Assembly (NCBI GenBank): GCA_001643675.2
Contig: LSRY02000008.1
Location: forward strand, 2,501 to 66,500
Length of the DNA: 64,000 bases
From: Monocercomonoides exilis
Taxonomy: Eukaryota > Preaxostyla > Oxymonadida > Polymastigidae
Direction: 5' to 3'
Shown here: positions 33,563-44,410 of the stretch, one piece after another
Layout of the letters: each line of letters begins with the position of its first letter
Position numbering within the stretch: the first letter of the stretch is position 1
Translations under genes and position numbers: made by a program
Notes under the pieces: generated by a model
The model's database searches: none
Told to the model about the DNA's origin: nothing
What the model saw: the letters and a program-made list of their open reading frames with translations, nothing else

Positions 33563-34918
33563 CTTTTGTGTTGCAAGATTATTATTTTTCGTATTTCCGC
33601 CGAAGAATTGTTGCATGAGCTCAACAATTCCACATCAGCTGAACAAAGTCAGAAGGTAATTGAAATGAAGAATTTAGTTGATAAGATGAACTCATTTGAA
33701 TTAGGATGTATTTGCTTCCCAGGGAATTTCAATAAAATTGGTCAAATGATTAAAGAACAAAAAATGTCACTGGAAAATGCGATTATATTGTTGAAGGCCG
33801 TTGGTTTTCGCAAATACTTAAAATTTTCCTATTTTCCTGCTTTTAAATATTCTGTGCTGAAAGAAATGTTCGAGAAAATGATTATTGAAGAAGAAACGAT
33901 TGAAACAAATTTGGTTGATTTATGCGAATGCTATTCCATGAACATTGATATTGAAATACCAGAAACACTGACTCCAGTAATTATGTCCTGTCTTCTAAGA
34001 GTTGCTTTAAGGAAGGATGAAAGCAAAGAAACACGAAATGAAGTGGAAATGGCGTTGGTTTCCTTGGGAAACATTGGATATAAAACGGTGTGAACCTTTT
34101 TTTATTCATTTCTGGATTAATTTGCATAATTAATGGGAAATTGAACGAACATTCAATAGAGGATAGAACAAGAAGTGTACTTGAATGAAATCATGAAAAT
34201 CATATTGAATCATCAAGAACATAACAATCTAACGCGACTTGCATATCAGTCAGCTTGGCAGTTTTTGACACAAAGATTAAGTGTTTGCGGAAGATTAGAA
34301 GAAGTGATTGTGAAAGAGCTACATTTTGCGAGAGAGGCAGCAAATGAAATGGAACATCTGATAAAATACGTGGATTGGACGCCAAATGAAGATAAAGTGA
34401 AAAAAGAAATGGTGGTTGGCTTCGTCAAAAGATGGATTGCGATAACAGAAAAATGCATTTCTCGATGCTACTCGCTGCGGTTTGAAAGCGATGAGATATT
34501 AGAATGCTTGGTGAGGCTGCACGGAGCATCGAAAGAAAACCACAAAAGCGTCTCAAAGGAATGCATCAGAGTCCTCGGCAATATGATCTTTAAGAAATCG
34601 GTTCGCGTGAAAGCCTTGCTGAAAAGCGGGGCGGTCGAAGTTATTTTGGAGGAAATGAGGCAATCAGCTTTTGAAAACGATGAAATAGAGTTTTGCAAAT
34701 CATTCATTTTTCAGCTTTATGAGGCACTGTCAATCACACCTGGGATTGTTTGTGAAGAAGAAGATCTAAAAACTATAAGAGAGGAGTTATACGAAAGACT
34801 TGAGGAAGAAGGGTTTGAAGACATTATTGTGAGTTTTCAAGAGCATTTCGCTTTTATTAAGTTGAGCCCAACTTGCTTGTTTGTGAGGACAAAAGCGAAA
34901 CAAAATATTTTGATTTGA
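33563..34918 (+). CDS. Helical ARM/HEAT-like protein, unknown
   Basis: Two exons: the first ends at 34087 before a GTGTGA donor, the second runs 34160-34918 in phase. The first exon's start is unresolved, since the open frame begins at a GTG and an upstream exon is likely. The product (about 430 residues) is almost all amphipathic helix, with armadillo/HEAT-like phrases such as ECIRVLGNMIFKKSVRVKAL and LKSGAVEVILEEM. It has no membrane segment or catalytic motif. A decayed homologue lies inverted inside the hAT-like element at 47.2-48.7 kb. Together they define a family I do not recognise by name. It is probably a lineage-specific scaffold protein. Confidence 0.6.
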
Positions 34919-35299
34919 TTTCATTTTATTTTTTTATTTTAATTCATACGAATTTGATGTTGTTTCTCAAAGACATTCTGCAAATAATTTGAAAAAAAAA
35001 AACATTCTGTAATTTTGATTTGGTTTTGATCCAGTTATTCGATTCGTTTTTTGATGGGATTGAGTATCAGTTCTTTGTGCGAATTCTAGATGGAGCTGGG
35101 GAGATAACTTTATCTGTGCCAAGCAATTGTCAAGCGCACTTGAAAAACATTTTGTTTTCGAACAGATTTTGAAGCATTCAATCGCACAGGCCTCGTTGCA
35201 AATTGCAAAGGCCAACATAAAATTTCACAAAATGCCTAATTCAATGTGTTTCAGATGTATATGCATTTTTTTTAAAAGCCAGATTTTTTATTTCCATGT
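34919..35299. other. Spacer, possible exon remnant
   Basis: The plus strand near 35,068-35,172 encodes an open piece (FVRILDGAGEITLSVPSN) ending at a stop. It cannot be linked to a gene. Otherwise the sequence is AT-rich and empty. Confidence 0.3.
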
Positions 35300-37830
35300 G
35301 TGATTTTTCTCTTTTTGCGAAATGAATGTTTGAACAATTTTCATTTCGGGTGTTTCTTATCCGCGCTTCCAGAAGAAAAGGATGCTTTATTTTTGCAATG
35401 GGCAGATAGAACGATGCAAGCGAAGGAGGGAGTTGAATTTCATGAAAGAAGAAATGAATTTGTTTATGCAATTCTGATTTTATTCTCTTTTTGGAAGACT
35501 GCACCGACAAATGTGTCTTCGACATTTCCACTTTGTCGATTGTCCATCCTCGTATGGGAAGCGATATTGTGTCTTTGAAGAGAATTGCATTTCTTTTTTT
35601 GAAAAAATCGAATCATGAATAATTCACAAAGGCGACAAGCCAGTGGCTTTTCCGTTTGTTCTTGGAATCGGAAATGCTCATATGAATGGTTCATCATTGC
35701 CATTGAATGGAGGTTTGTTTATGTGTGTGCTGTTTAGCAACTTTTTCTTTTCCGAAATGGTCTGTATTTTGAAGGTATTTATTTTTTGTTTCCATTTCAC
35801 AATCTGCTTTCATTTTTTATTTATATCTTTTTGGATTTTTGTTCTTCTCAACAATTCTTTTGTGTGAAGTTGCATCATCGTCATTGGCTGCCTGCTCGAC
35901 AAGGTTCCGCTTCTTCACTCCACTTTCCCAACAAGAAAGCGAATGTATCTTTTTTCTTTCTTTTTTTGGAAGCGGAGCATCAACAGTCTGAGTGAAAGCT
36001 GCAACATATCTTCGCTCTCTTCCATTTGGAGAGAAATGGCACACGCAGTCAATCGGGGATGGGGCATGCTGAATGGATGAGAAGATTGTTGAAAGAAGGG
36101 GATTGGAAAGAGAGGAGCAGGATCATCTTCAAAGGCTGAGAGGGAAGGAGAGGGAAGGAGAGAGTAAGAGAAAAATGACGAATTTTGAGGGAAAGGGGAA
36201 AAAAAGGAGATGGAAATTGAAGACGCAAGAAGAAATGGAAGAATCGGAGCTTGTCAATGTCAGCTTCAGCCACTTCGACAGAAAGTGTTTTGAGTGATGA
36301 AAAGGAATGCTCTTCGGCAAGCTGTTCTGCAGCAGAGCAACAAACAGAACCAGAAGCAGAAGCAGGAGAAGAAGAGATTCATCCTCTTTCACATTCACCT
36401 TCGTGATCACACTTCATTTGCTTCATCATCATCATCTTCTTCTTCTTCCTCTTCCTCTTCCTCACTTTCATCTCAATTGCCAATCATATCAACACTTTCT
36501 TCATTCTCCTCCAAGGCATCTTCTCCTTCTTCTTGTTCATCAACTTCTTCTTCATCTTCCTCATCTTCCTCATTCTCCACTTGCCCTTCATCCAACCCCA
36601 AAAGTCTTCATTCATCATCTCATCCATCTCTCACCCCCAGCTGCAATGTGTGTGTGGATGAGCTGTTTGCTCTGAAGATGTTCTCTCTTTCAATCATGAC
36701 ATCTTCTTCTGTGCCAGCCAAACAGAAGTTTCCTCGTCTGCCACTCATCCATCGAATTGAAAGAAGCATTGAAGACATTCCAAGTGTATTGGAGAACAAG
36801 AGAAGAAAGTGAGAAAGAGGAGTTTGGGCTGAAGGAGAAGAAGGAAGAAGAGAGAAGGAAAGAGAGCTTTGAGTGGATGAAGACAGGAGCTAAGTCTGCA
36901 GAAGAAGAGAAGGAAGACGGCAAAGATTGAGATGAGATGATAATAAAGCGAATGCTGGTTGGGAAGAAGAAGAGAAAGAAGAAGAGAAAGAAGAGAGGGG
37001 AATGCAAAGCCAACATTCAGATCAATTAGACAGAAGACAGTTGAGCGATGAAGAAGTTCAAAGAGCAGAAGGAGATGAAAAGAAAGGAGAGAGAAGAAGA
37101 AGAAGGGCTGTTCAAAGAATACCAGAGGCAAAGAAAGATGAATGGAGAGAAACTTTTGGAGATATCGTCTTTCATTGCATCAGATTACAAACATCGCTTC
37201 AGAAGAAGAAGAAGAAGAAGAAGAAGAAGAAGAAGAAGAAGAAAAATCCCAAGAAAGGAACCTGCAAACATATGAAAAGCCACCAAAAGATCGAAAGAAA
37301 AGAGAAAGAGAGTTCAGAGGAGAGCGACAGGAAGACAAAGAAAGCAAACAGGAGATGAAGTGGACATGCTCATTGAGCAGCAGACGAAGCAAACAGCGAA
37401 GCGATTGAGCAGCCGATTTATTTGAATGCACAATCACACAGCAGGACACACGAGAAGCCAAGCTGACAGATGCAGAAAGAGGTGAAAGAGACGTGATGAG
37501 TTGTCAAAAACATAGAGAAGTGCAAAGGAAGTGCTGAAAACGGAGGCATCAAGGCAATTTGCATAAGATGCATGAATGTTAGGGGATAAGTGACAGCTGG
37601 GAAGAAGAGTGTCATTCAGACTTCTGCGAAAAGCATGCCAAGCCAGTTGAAGATTAACACTGTTCTTTGCATTTTCATTCAAAAAAGAAGAGAAGTTGAA
37701 AAGAGAAGAAAGAGAAGGAAGACAAGAACTTCGCTGTTATCCAGCTGCCCCGCAGAGGGACAAGGAAAGCTCATCAGATGCAGAATCAGCGGATGAAGAA
37801 GAAGCATCCACTTAAACCACCCCTTTGATT
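35300..37830 (+). other. Low-complexity, possibly coding (plus strand)
   Basis: Several plus-strand open pieces look protein-like: EEKDALFLQWADRTMQAKEG (about 35,375-35,435), HKGDKPVAFPFVLGIGNAHM (about 35,625-35,685), a Ser-rich frame ending in FPRLPLIHRIERSIEDIPSV near 36,790, and a charged end (QELRCYPAAPQRDKESSS) near 37,760. They lie in different frames with plausible acceptors between, so one or more many-exon genes may exist. I could not build a consistent model, and the minus strand is also open through the Ser/Glu triplet runs. No function can be given. Confidence 0.3.
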
Positions 37831-38217
37831 ATCAGCTTTTTCTAATTCTTCATCCTTCTCTCTTAATGGGACATCTGGCTCAACACGCACAGAAGATGAG
37901 AAGAGGTGGATGAGCCACACGAGGAAGAAGAGGAGCTTTTGGGAAGGGAGGCCGATGAGGCATTGACCTAAAAAAGGGATGAAAAACGCGGAAAGGATGA
38001 AGGATGGCTCAGCGATAGCCAATTTTCTAATTGAAGTTGTGAAAGATGTGAACGAGAAACTCACACTCACAGAAAGAGAGCTGGAAATGAAGCATTCATC
38101 GAGGCTTTTGAAAAAGGAAAAGTGATTCATGAACATTTGGAGGAACACATATTGAGATCTGAGAATGGCAAAGAGGAGAACAGGAAAAAAAAATAAAATA
38201 ACGAAAGAAATTGTCAC
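37786..38217 (-). CDS. Doubtful hydrophobic open frame
   Basis: The minus strand is open for 143 codons with hydrophobic segments (FVILFFFPVLLFAILRSQY; FFIPFLGQCLIGL) and a charged end (EPDVPLREKDEELEKADNQR). No family was recognised. The plus strand here is crossed by stops, which slightly favours this frame, but AT-rich DNA readily gives hydrophobic frames. Confidence 0.25.
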   Translation of the reverse strand: MTISFVILFFFPVLLFAILRSQYVFLQMFMNHFSFFKSLDECFISSSLSVSVSFSFTSFTTSIRKLAIAEPSFILSAFFIPFLGQCLIGLPSQKLLFFLVWLIHLFSSSVRVEPDVPLREKDEELEKADNQRGGLSGCFFFIR

Positions 38218-38279
38218 GGGACAGATTTATGGAGCAACAGAATCAGGAAGAGAAGAGAAGAGAAAGAGGAAAGAATAAA

Positions 38280-38329
38280 GAAAGAGGAAGAAGAAATGAA
38301 GAAGAGAGAAGAAGAAGAAAAGAAGAAGA

Positions 38330-38360
<31 letters not shown>

Positions 38361-38530
38361 GGAAGAAGAGGAAGAAGAGGAAGAGGAAGAGGAAGAGGAA
38401 GAGGAAGAGGAAGAGGAAGAGGAAGAGGAAGAGGAAGAGGAAGATGAGGAAGAGGAAGAGGAAGAGGAAGAGGAAGAGGAAGAGGAAGAAGAAGAAGAGG
38501 AAGAAGGAGGAGGAAGAAGAAGAGGAATTT
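38280..38530. repeat. (GAAGAG)n microsatellite
   Basis: Purine-only hexaplet array reading as poly-Glu, Lys-Arg or, on the other strand, poly-Leu/Ser. A near-identical array sits at 52,405-52,560. Open frames crossing it are by-products of the repeat. Confidence 0.9.
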
Positions 38531-38579
38531 AATGAAGAAATAGGATTTTTATTAGAATTCATAGACTTTTGCAATATGT

Positions 38580-38760
38580 CTTGTCATTCTCTTTCTCTTC
38601 TTTCTCTTCTTTTCTTTCTCTTCTTTCTCTTCTTTTCTTTCTTCTTTCTCTCCTCTTCTTCTTCTTTCTCCTCTTCTTCTCGTTCTTCTTCTCTTTCTCT
38701 TTCTCTTTCTCTTTCTCTTCTTCCTCTTTTTCCTCTTCTTTGCCTTCTTCTTCATTTGTT
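38580..38760. repeat. Pyrimidine (CTTTCT)n tract
   Basis: Pyrimidine-rich simple repeat immediately following the purine array, giving an approximate purine/pyrimidine mirror of about 0.5 kb in total. Confidence 0.85.
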
Positions 38761-38789
38761 TTGTTTTCCAATATCCTCAAAGAATGTTA

Positions 38790-40039
38790 TGTTCGTTTGT
38801 GTTGTCAACTCAAAAGGATAAACATCATTTTCAGTTTCAAAAGGAAAAGACAAGAATGTTATTCGAATTCTGCCAATTAGCAACAGATGTCAATCTTCGT
38901 TGATTTATTGCAGATTATCAGGCACATTATTTGGATTTCTATTTTCAAACAAACTTGAACTGCACGATTCAGATGCGACATTTTCATTAATCAACGCCAT
39001 CACATTAAGCCTTCGAATCATTTTCTCACAAATTTGATCAGATTATTTATTGAATTTTCTATCACCTTGCCCTCTTCGCCTTCATCTTTTTCATTTTCGC
39101 ATTTTTTAAACACTTTCTGCTGGTTCAGAGAATCGAACTACAAACACAATTAAACCATTCAATTCGGCAGAGCCACCAAATTAATCCGAAAATTATTTCA
39201 TTTTCTTTCCTTCATCTCTTCAGTCAATCGATAAAAGAGCTTTCTTTTCATTTTTCAATCACGACTCCAACGAAGAAAAAAGGCAATTTGGATAAATTCA
39301 TTCATTTCATTCAAATCAACTCTTTCTTCAATGAACAACAAAAATGATACTGTTTTTTTCATTTCATTCAACTTTCATCGAGTTCAGTGCCACACCTCAT
39401 CCTTCGTTGCAACTTGAAAGAAACAAAGAAATACTTATTCTCGATGATACATCAGCTGAAGTTATATTTCGACGGAAGTGATTCTCCACAAAGCAAAGAA
39501 AAGTTTGCACGTTATCAACAACTGAATCAATTCTGGGTTTTTCGTTTTTTGATTGAAAGAATTCACAGAAAACAGAAGGAGCAGGGCAGAAGACGTTATT
39601 TAGAACGAACGATGATGTAAATGATCTTTGAGAGATTTCACAACATCAAAATCACAACAAATAGTTGAAAATGAAACGAGGAAGAAAAGCAATTAAGAGG
39701 AAATGGCATATTTGAAGAAAAATTATATAAGGCAGTAGAGTGAATCGGATATAAGCAAGTTGAAATCGGAAAGTTGAGGAAATAAAAGTTTTTGAAAAAC
39801 TGTCAGCTCTGATCGAATGAATACATTTTGAAGAGAAGAGAGCAATGAATCAATTTTTCTGCAGCGTCATTTTCATTGGATGAAGAAGAGAAGTCAAATG
39901 AGGAAATATCGAAGAGATATAGATTTCTGAGAGGACGTTAAGGATTTTTGAAAAAATAAGCGATGATATGTGCATCAGTTGAAAGTGATATGAAAGTTCA
40001 TGAATATATACATGATATGGAAAATTATCAGAATTGGAA
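38790..40039. other. Spacer, one possible exon fragment
   Basis: Mostly AT-rich and empty. The plus strand at 39,387-39,620 is open for 77 codons (QLKLYFDGSDSPQSKEKFAR), and an overlapping frame (IEFSATPHPSLQLERNKEIL) also looks protein-like, so a frameshifted relic is possible. No family was recognised. Confidence 0.3.
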
Positions 40040-40049
40040 GAAATAGTTG

Positions 40050-40905
40050 TGAAAATTATGAGAAAGTTTATCATTTCCAGTGATTTTTGTTTCAGCTACG
40101 CTGAAAGTGAGTGTTTGAATGGGAACAAATGTTGAGGAAAGAAGAGTGAGGGAGGCGTCTTGGGTATCTGTCATGCGAACAAGAGCGAATTCTATTGTTT
40201 TGCATGGAATGAGCTGTGTGATTCCGCAGAGATCGGTGTTTGCTCCATTATTTGACACGATTTTGAATGTTGTTATGAGAGGAAGCCATCTGTTGTACTC
40301 TACATCATCAGCAGTTCCTGCATTCCAGACTCTTTTTGATTCTGTTGTTGATCCACATTGCTGGAATGGAGATTGGGTGTTGCATTGCCATGAAGAACAC
40401 ATCGTTTCCTTTGCCATTTGTTGCGGAGATGCCATCGAAGAAACAGAATTAGATGAATTTCATTCTATTCATCCAAAAATAAGTTTAATAGAAAAAAATG
40501 GCGGCACCTCCAAATGAGGAAGAAGCAGTCAGTTTGTTATTTGTGAATTGACAGTCATTAACAAAAAACAGGTTGAGCTTGTTATTCGGAGGATAACGAA
40601 ATGTTAAAGAACCAGCCGCATCTCCGCCAGTATTTGCAATGCAGACGCAACTTTTGAATAGGAATTTTGCATCTGATGGTGTGTAATAGAGGGAAAAGTG
40701 CCAACCAATTCCGCAATAGTTTGTTATTGAACAACTTTAAACTCTGTTTTCTGAGAATGTCCAAACAGAATTCGTTTGCGGATACATTGTGTGAACTGCT
40801 CCTCCATGAGCAGCCGAACAATTCGTGAAATTTGATTTTGCGAAATTGACATTTTCCAAATATCTGCAAAATAATACTCCACCTCCATACTCTTTTTCTA
40901 AACAA
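40050..40905 (-). pseudogene. Pmp-like beta-helix surface protein remnant, copy 2
   Basis: Minus-strand homologue of 11.39-12.22 kb: NVNFAKSNFTNCSAAHGGAV near 40,850-40,790 and the cysteine motif LCGITQLIPCKTIEFAL near 40,235-40,185. The path needs at least two frame changes and crosses stops (around 40,740 and 40,480), so it is more decayed than copy 1. It retains the N-C-x-A, GG-A and F-x-N-N pattern of right-handed beta-helix repeats. No start, signal peptide or anchor is seen. Confidence 0.6.
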
Positions 40906-40942
40906 AAACAATTGTGAAATTAACACAATGAAATTCTGAGAT

Positions 40943-41283
40943 TTGCATTTTCACATTCAACAGGAAGAGCATTACCCCAACTATCTCCACTTTTTGTCTA
41001 TTCCCATTCGCACAGCTTCAAGCGATGGCTGTTCTCATCAAAAGAAGTCAATCTTCCAGGTTTCATTTTGTGATATTCAATGTCAATTTCTCATCAACAT
41101 TTTGCGAAGAGAGAATTTGGTGGAGGTTTGAGAATCGAAGCCCAAAAAATGTTAATGAACTTTTTTTCGAAATTCAATGGAATTGACATAATTGTACGAT
41201 TACAATTCAGCCAACTTGTTGATGTTAAATATTTTTCAACAAACATTCAAAGAGAAAACACAAAAGAACAAAAAGGGAAATAG
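40943..41283 (+). pseudogene. Beta-helix fragment, copy 2
   Basis: Opposite-strand counterpart of 11,048-11,347. REFGGGLRIEAQKML is shared with that copy, but a frameshift near 41,080 splits the frame. It is a remnant only. Confidence 0.4.
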
Positions 41284-41678
41284 CATTTGATTACAATGTT
41301 TTGGGGAAAGAGAAATCGAAGTGAGAGTGAAGTGAGAAATTGTGGATGAAAAGAGAAGTGGTTTGTTTCAGAAGATATCAATCAAAGAACAAAAGTGTGA
41401 AATGCTTAACTCAATCACTTCAACATTGCAACAATAAAAAATATCAAAAAAAGCGAAAGAGGAGAAACAAAAATTCAGAATTACCTGATTTTGATATGTT
41501 TATATATATCAACGAATTTCGAAATGAAAATACGAATATTACTAAAAGGCTAGCATTTTCCGTCTTTGACAAGAGGAAAAACAATTTGTTTGTTGAAATG
41601 AATTCATACAGATTCTCGTCGATGTGCTTGTGTTGAATGAGAGAAGAGAACAATTTCTTTTCTCAAGTTGGAAAACAG

Positions 41679-43154
41679 TCATGTGGATTTATCGGTCTTC
41701 ATCCATTGAGGCGGTTCTGTCTGAACAAAGAATTCCCAGAGTTTGGCCATTGTCCATCCACTCTTATTGCAAAGCGTTTTGTCGTGTCTCATCCACTTCG
41801 GCGGTTCTGTTTTAACTTGCTTGATCCAGTGCATGGCCATTGTTCTGCCATTCTTGTCGGAAAGTGTGATGCTGTGTCTCATCCATTCTGGCGGTTCTGA
41901 TTTCAACCAAAAAATCCACAGCATGGCCATCGTTAGTCCATTACAATCGTTCAAAAAAGCGTCATGTCTCATCCAAGTTGGCGGTTCTGTTTTCACTCTT
42001 TCTATCCAGTGCATTGCCATTGTTTTTCCATCATTATCAGAACGTGTTATTTCATGTCTTATTACTCCAGGTGGTTCTGTCTTTTTCTCAACAATCCACT
42101 TCATTGCTTCTGTTCTTCCATTTTCGTCAGCAAGTGTATTGTCGTGTGTCATCCACTCAGGTGGTTCACTCTTAGCTTTATTTCTCCAATAATTTGCCAT
42201 TGTCCATCCGTTCTTATCTTTCAGCGAAATGTTATGTCTCATCCATTCTGGAGGTTCTGCTTGAACAAACTGAATCCACAGCATGGCCATTGTGATTCCA
42301 TTCTTATTGGCAAGTGTGATATCGTGTCTCATCCATTCTGGCGGCTCTGTTTTGAAATTATAAATCCATAGCATGGCCATTGTTGCTCCGTTGTTGTTGC
42401 TAAGTGCAATATTATGTCTCATCCATTCTGGAGGTTCTGTTTTGATCTCTTGAATCCAAAGCATGGACATTGTCCAACCATCTTTCTGAGTTAGTGTAAT
42501 ATCGTGTCTCATCCACTCTGGCGGCTCTGTTTGAACAAACTGAATCCAGAACATAACCATTGTCCAACCTTCCTTATTTGCGAGTGTTATATCATGTCTC
42601 ATCCACATTGGTGGCTCTGTCTTCACATATTCAATCCATATCATTGCCATTGTTCCACCACAATTGTTGCCAAGTGTTATATCATGTCTCGTCCATTCTG
42701 GCGGCTCCTTTTCAACAAATTGAATCCACAACATAGCCATTGTTGATCCATAATTATTTCGGTGTGTAATATCGTGCCTCATCCATTCCGGTGGTTCTGT
42801 CTTGACAAAGCGAATCCAATACATAGCCATCGTCCATCCGCCTTTATCAGCAAGTAAAATATCGTGTCTCATCCATTCTGGTGGATAGGTTTGAACAAAC
42901 TGAATCCACAGCATGGCCATTGTTGATTCATAATTGTTGCGAAGTGTAATGTCATGCCTCATCCATTCTGGTGGTTCTGTTTTGACAAAGCAAATCCATA
43001 ACATTGCCATTGTCCAGCCATCCTGATCAACAAGCGTTATTTCATGTCGAATTTCCAACGGAGGATTTGTCTTTTTCTCAATGATGCAACGCATAGTCTC
43101 TGTTCTTCCTTTATCATCCCTCTTCGTTGTTAAAGCATCACTGTCGATCTTCAT
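41679..43154 (-). CDS. Ankyrin-like 30-residue repeat protein, copy 2
   Basis: An uninterrupted 491-codon frame from an ATG at 43154 holds 16 repeats of exactly 30 residues, with the TMAMxWI helix and T-E-P-P-E-W-M-R-H-D-I-T-L unit. The caps match copy 1 (SDALTTKRDDKGR at the start). It is 90 residues longer than copy 1, exactly three repeat units. The last six units align one to one between copies, while the N-terminal units cannot be paired uniquely, pointing to unequal exchange there. It lacks a signal peptide or membrane span. The ankyrin-type fold is inferred. Both copies being open despite surrounding decay suggests they are still constrained or were recently homogenised. Confidence 0.75.
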   Translation of the reverse strand: MKIDSDALTTKRDDKGRTETMRCIIEKKTNPPLEIRHEITLVDQDGWTMAMLWICFVKTEPPEWMRHDITLRNNYESTMAMLWIQFVQTYPPEWMRHDILLADKGGWTMAMYWIRFVKTEPPEWMRHDITHRNNYGSTMAMLWIQFVEKEPPEWTRHDITLGNNCGGTMAMIWIEYVKTEPPMWMRHDITLANKEGWTMVMFWIQFVQTEPPEWMRHDITLTQKDGWTMSMLWIQEIKTEPPEWMRHNIALSNNNGATMAMLWIYNFKTEPPEWMRHDITLANKNGITMAMLWIQFVQAEPPEWMRHNISLKDKNGWTMANYWRNKAKSEPPEWMTHDNTLADENGRTEAMKWIVEKKTEPPGVIRHEITRSDNDGKTMAMHWIERVKTEPPTWMRHDAFLNDCNGLTMAMLWIFWLKSEPPEWMRHSITLSDKNGRTMAMHWIKQVKTEPPKWMRHDKTLCNKSGWTMAKLWEFFVQTEPPQWMKTDKST

Positions 43155-43664
43155 TTTGATTGAAATTAAGATCAGAAGATATTTATTTGTTGCTCACGAT
43201 CGTTCTTTTCAATTTATGCAACAGATCATTTCTCACAAAAACTTTATAATGGCCCATTATTTTTTTGTTTTTGGAATAAATAAATTTTCAAATGTTGATA
43301 AAATTTGAAAAGAATAAAACATGTTTACCAAAGAAAAAGAATATTTTCACGTTGATAAGAAATTGATTTTATTAGTAAGAAAAATAGTCATTTCTTACAC
43401 TTCTGAAGAAAATGTTTTTCTCTTATATTTTTTGATTACCATCGTTCTGAAAACACACACTTTTTCAAAAACTGTGGAATATTCTTCTTGGATCATTTTT
43501 CACATATTTTTTAAAATGTTTTAAGTGAGAATGGTTTTGCTTTTTTTGGAAAAAAACCAAACATCCTGATTAATAACAATCTTTTCATTTGTTCACGAAT
43601 AAGTCACAACATAATCACTTTATCATTGAGTGAATTGAATAAAATTTTTAATCCAAAGTCAAGA

Positions 43665-43950
43665 CAATTTAGAAATTCTTCACGATATGAAGGAAAATAT
43701 GTAACTTCAAACTTTTTTTATTGAAAAATTATGCACTTTTCATTGACTTTTTTGGATCAAAAACACAATAAAAATGTGTTGATTTTTTGATATTCGTGAA
43801 ATGTCACAATTCTTCATGTTTTGATTTCAATGATCCCTGTTTATAATTATGAAAATCAAATTTATTTTGAATTCTGATAAAGGGAAATATAGTTATGAGT
43901 GAAACAATATTTTTTGTTCTTTGTGAATAAAAAGCTTGAATGTTCATATT
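43665..43950. repeat. Dispersed repeat, copy 2
   Basis: Direct-orientation relative of 31,660-31,970. It ends almost exactly where the 450-bp MITE begins. Confidence 0.5.
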
Positions 43951-43960
43951 TTCCCCCAAA

Positions 43961-44410
43961 CAGTCAAAACCGGATATAATCACGTCGAATATAATCACAT
44001 TCGTTTATTGTCACATTTTTCGATGCACCGATAATTTTTGCTTGTTTTTCATTCATTTTCAATCGCATATAATCACAGGGCTGAAAATATATAATCACAT
44101 TTTTTGTTATTATGTGTGGTTTTCTCAATGAAAAATCGATTTTTTAATCAAAAATTTCAGTTTTTTGATTTTTCAAAATTATGTTTCAATAAGTCTAACT
44201 GACATATTAATATTCAAAAAATTGTTATATCTATTGAAAAATGCGTTTTTATGAAGAATTTCAGAAAATTGAAAATTTGACCCAAAATAAATAAATTTAT
44301 TGACAGATTTTTGTCTTCTTCTGTGTAAAGTTGCATCGTTTATAATCACAATCGGATATAGTCACAGAAAATTGTGCAAAAACCGATGTAATTATATCCG
44401 GTTAAGACTG
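43961..44410. mobile_element. MITE with pogo/Tigger-like ends
   Basis: Terminal inverted repeats: CAGTCAAAACCGGATATAAT on the left, and the right end reads on the opposite strand as CAGTCTTAACCGGATATAAT. The 450-bp interior has no coding frame but carries several extra ATATAATCAC copies near both ends, as subterminal binding sites would. CAGT-initiated ends followed by a TATAA-like block are typical of pogo/Tigger-group elements. The right flank is TA; the left flank is AA, so the expected TA duplication is imperfect. Confidence 0.8.

Larger units (their letters stand above)
40040..43345. repeat. Duplicated block, right (inverted) copy
   Basis: Reverse complement of the 9.2-12.2 kb block: ankyrin-like gene, spacer and two divergent beta-helix fragments in the same relative order. 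It is longer by three 90-bp repeat units in the ankyrin-like gene plus small indels. Confidence 0.8.

Noticed and set aside
9401-43154. CRISPR-like interpretation of the 90-bp periodic repeats
   Set aside because: The repeats are contiguous, coding and 30 codons long with no spacers; the organism is eukaryotic.
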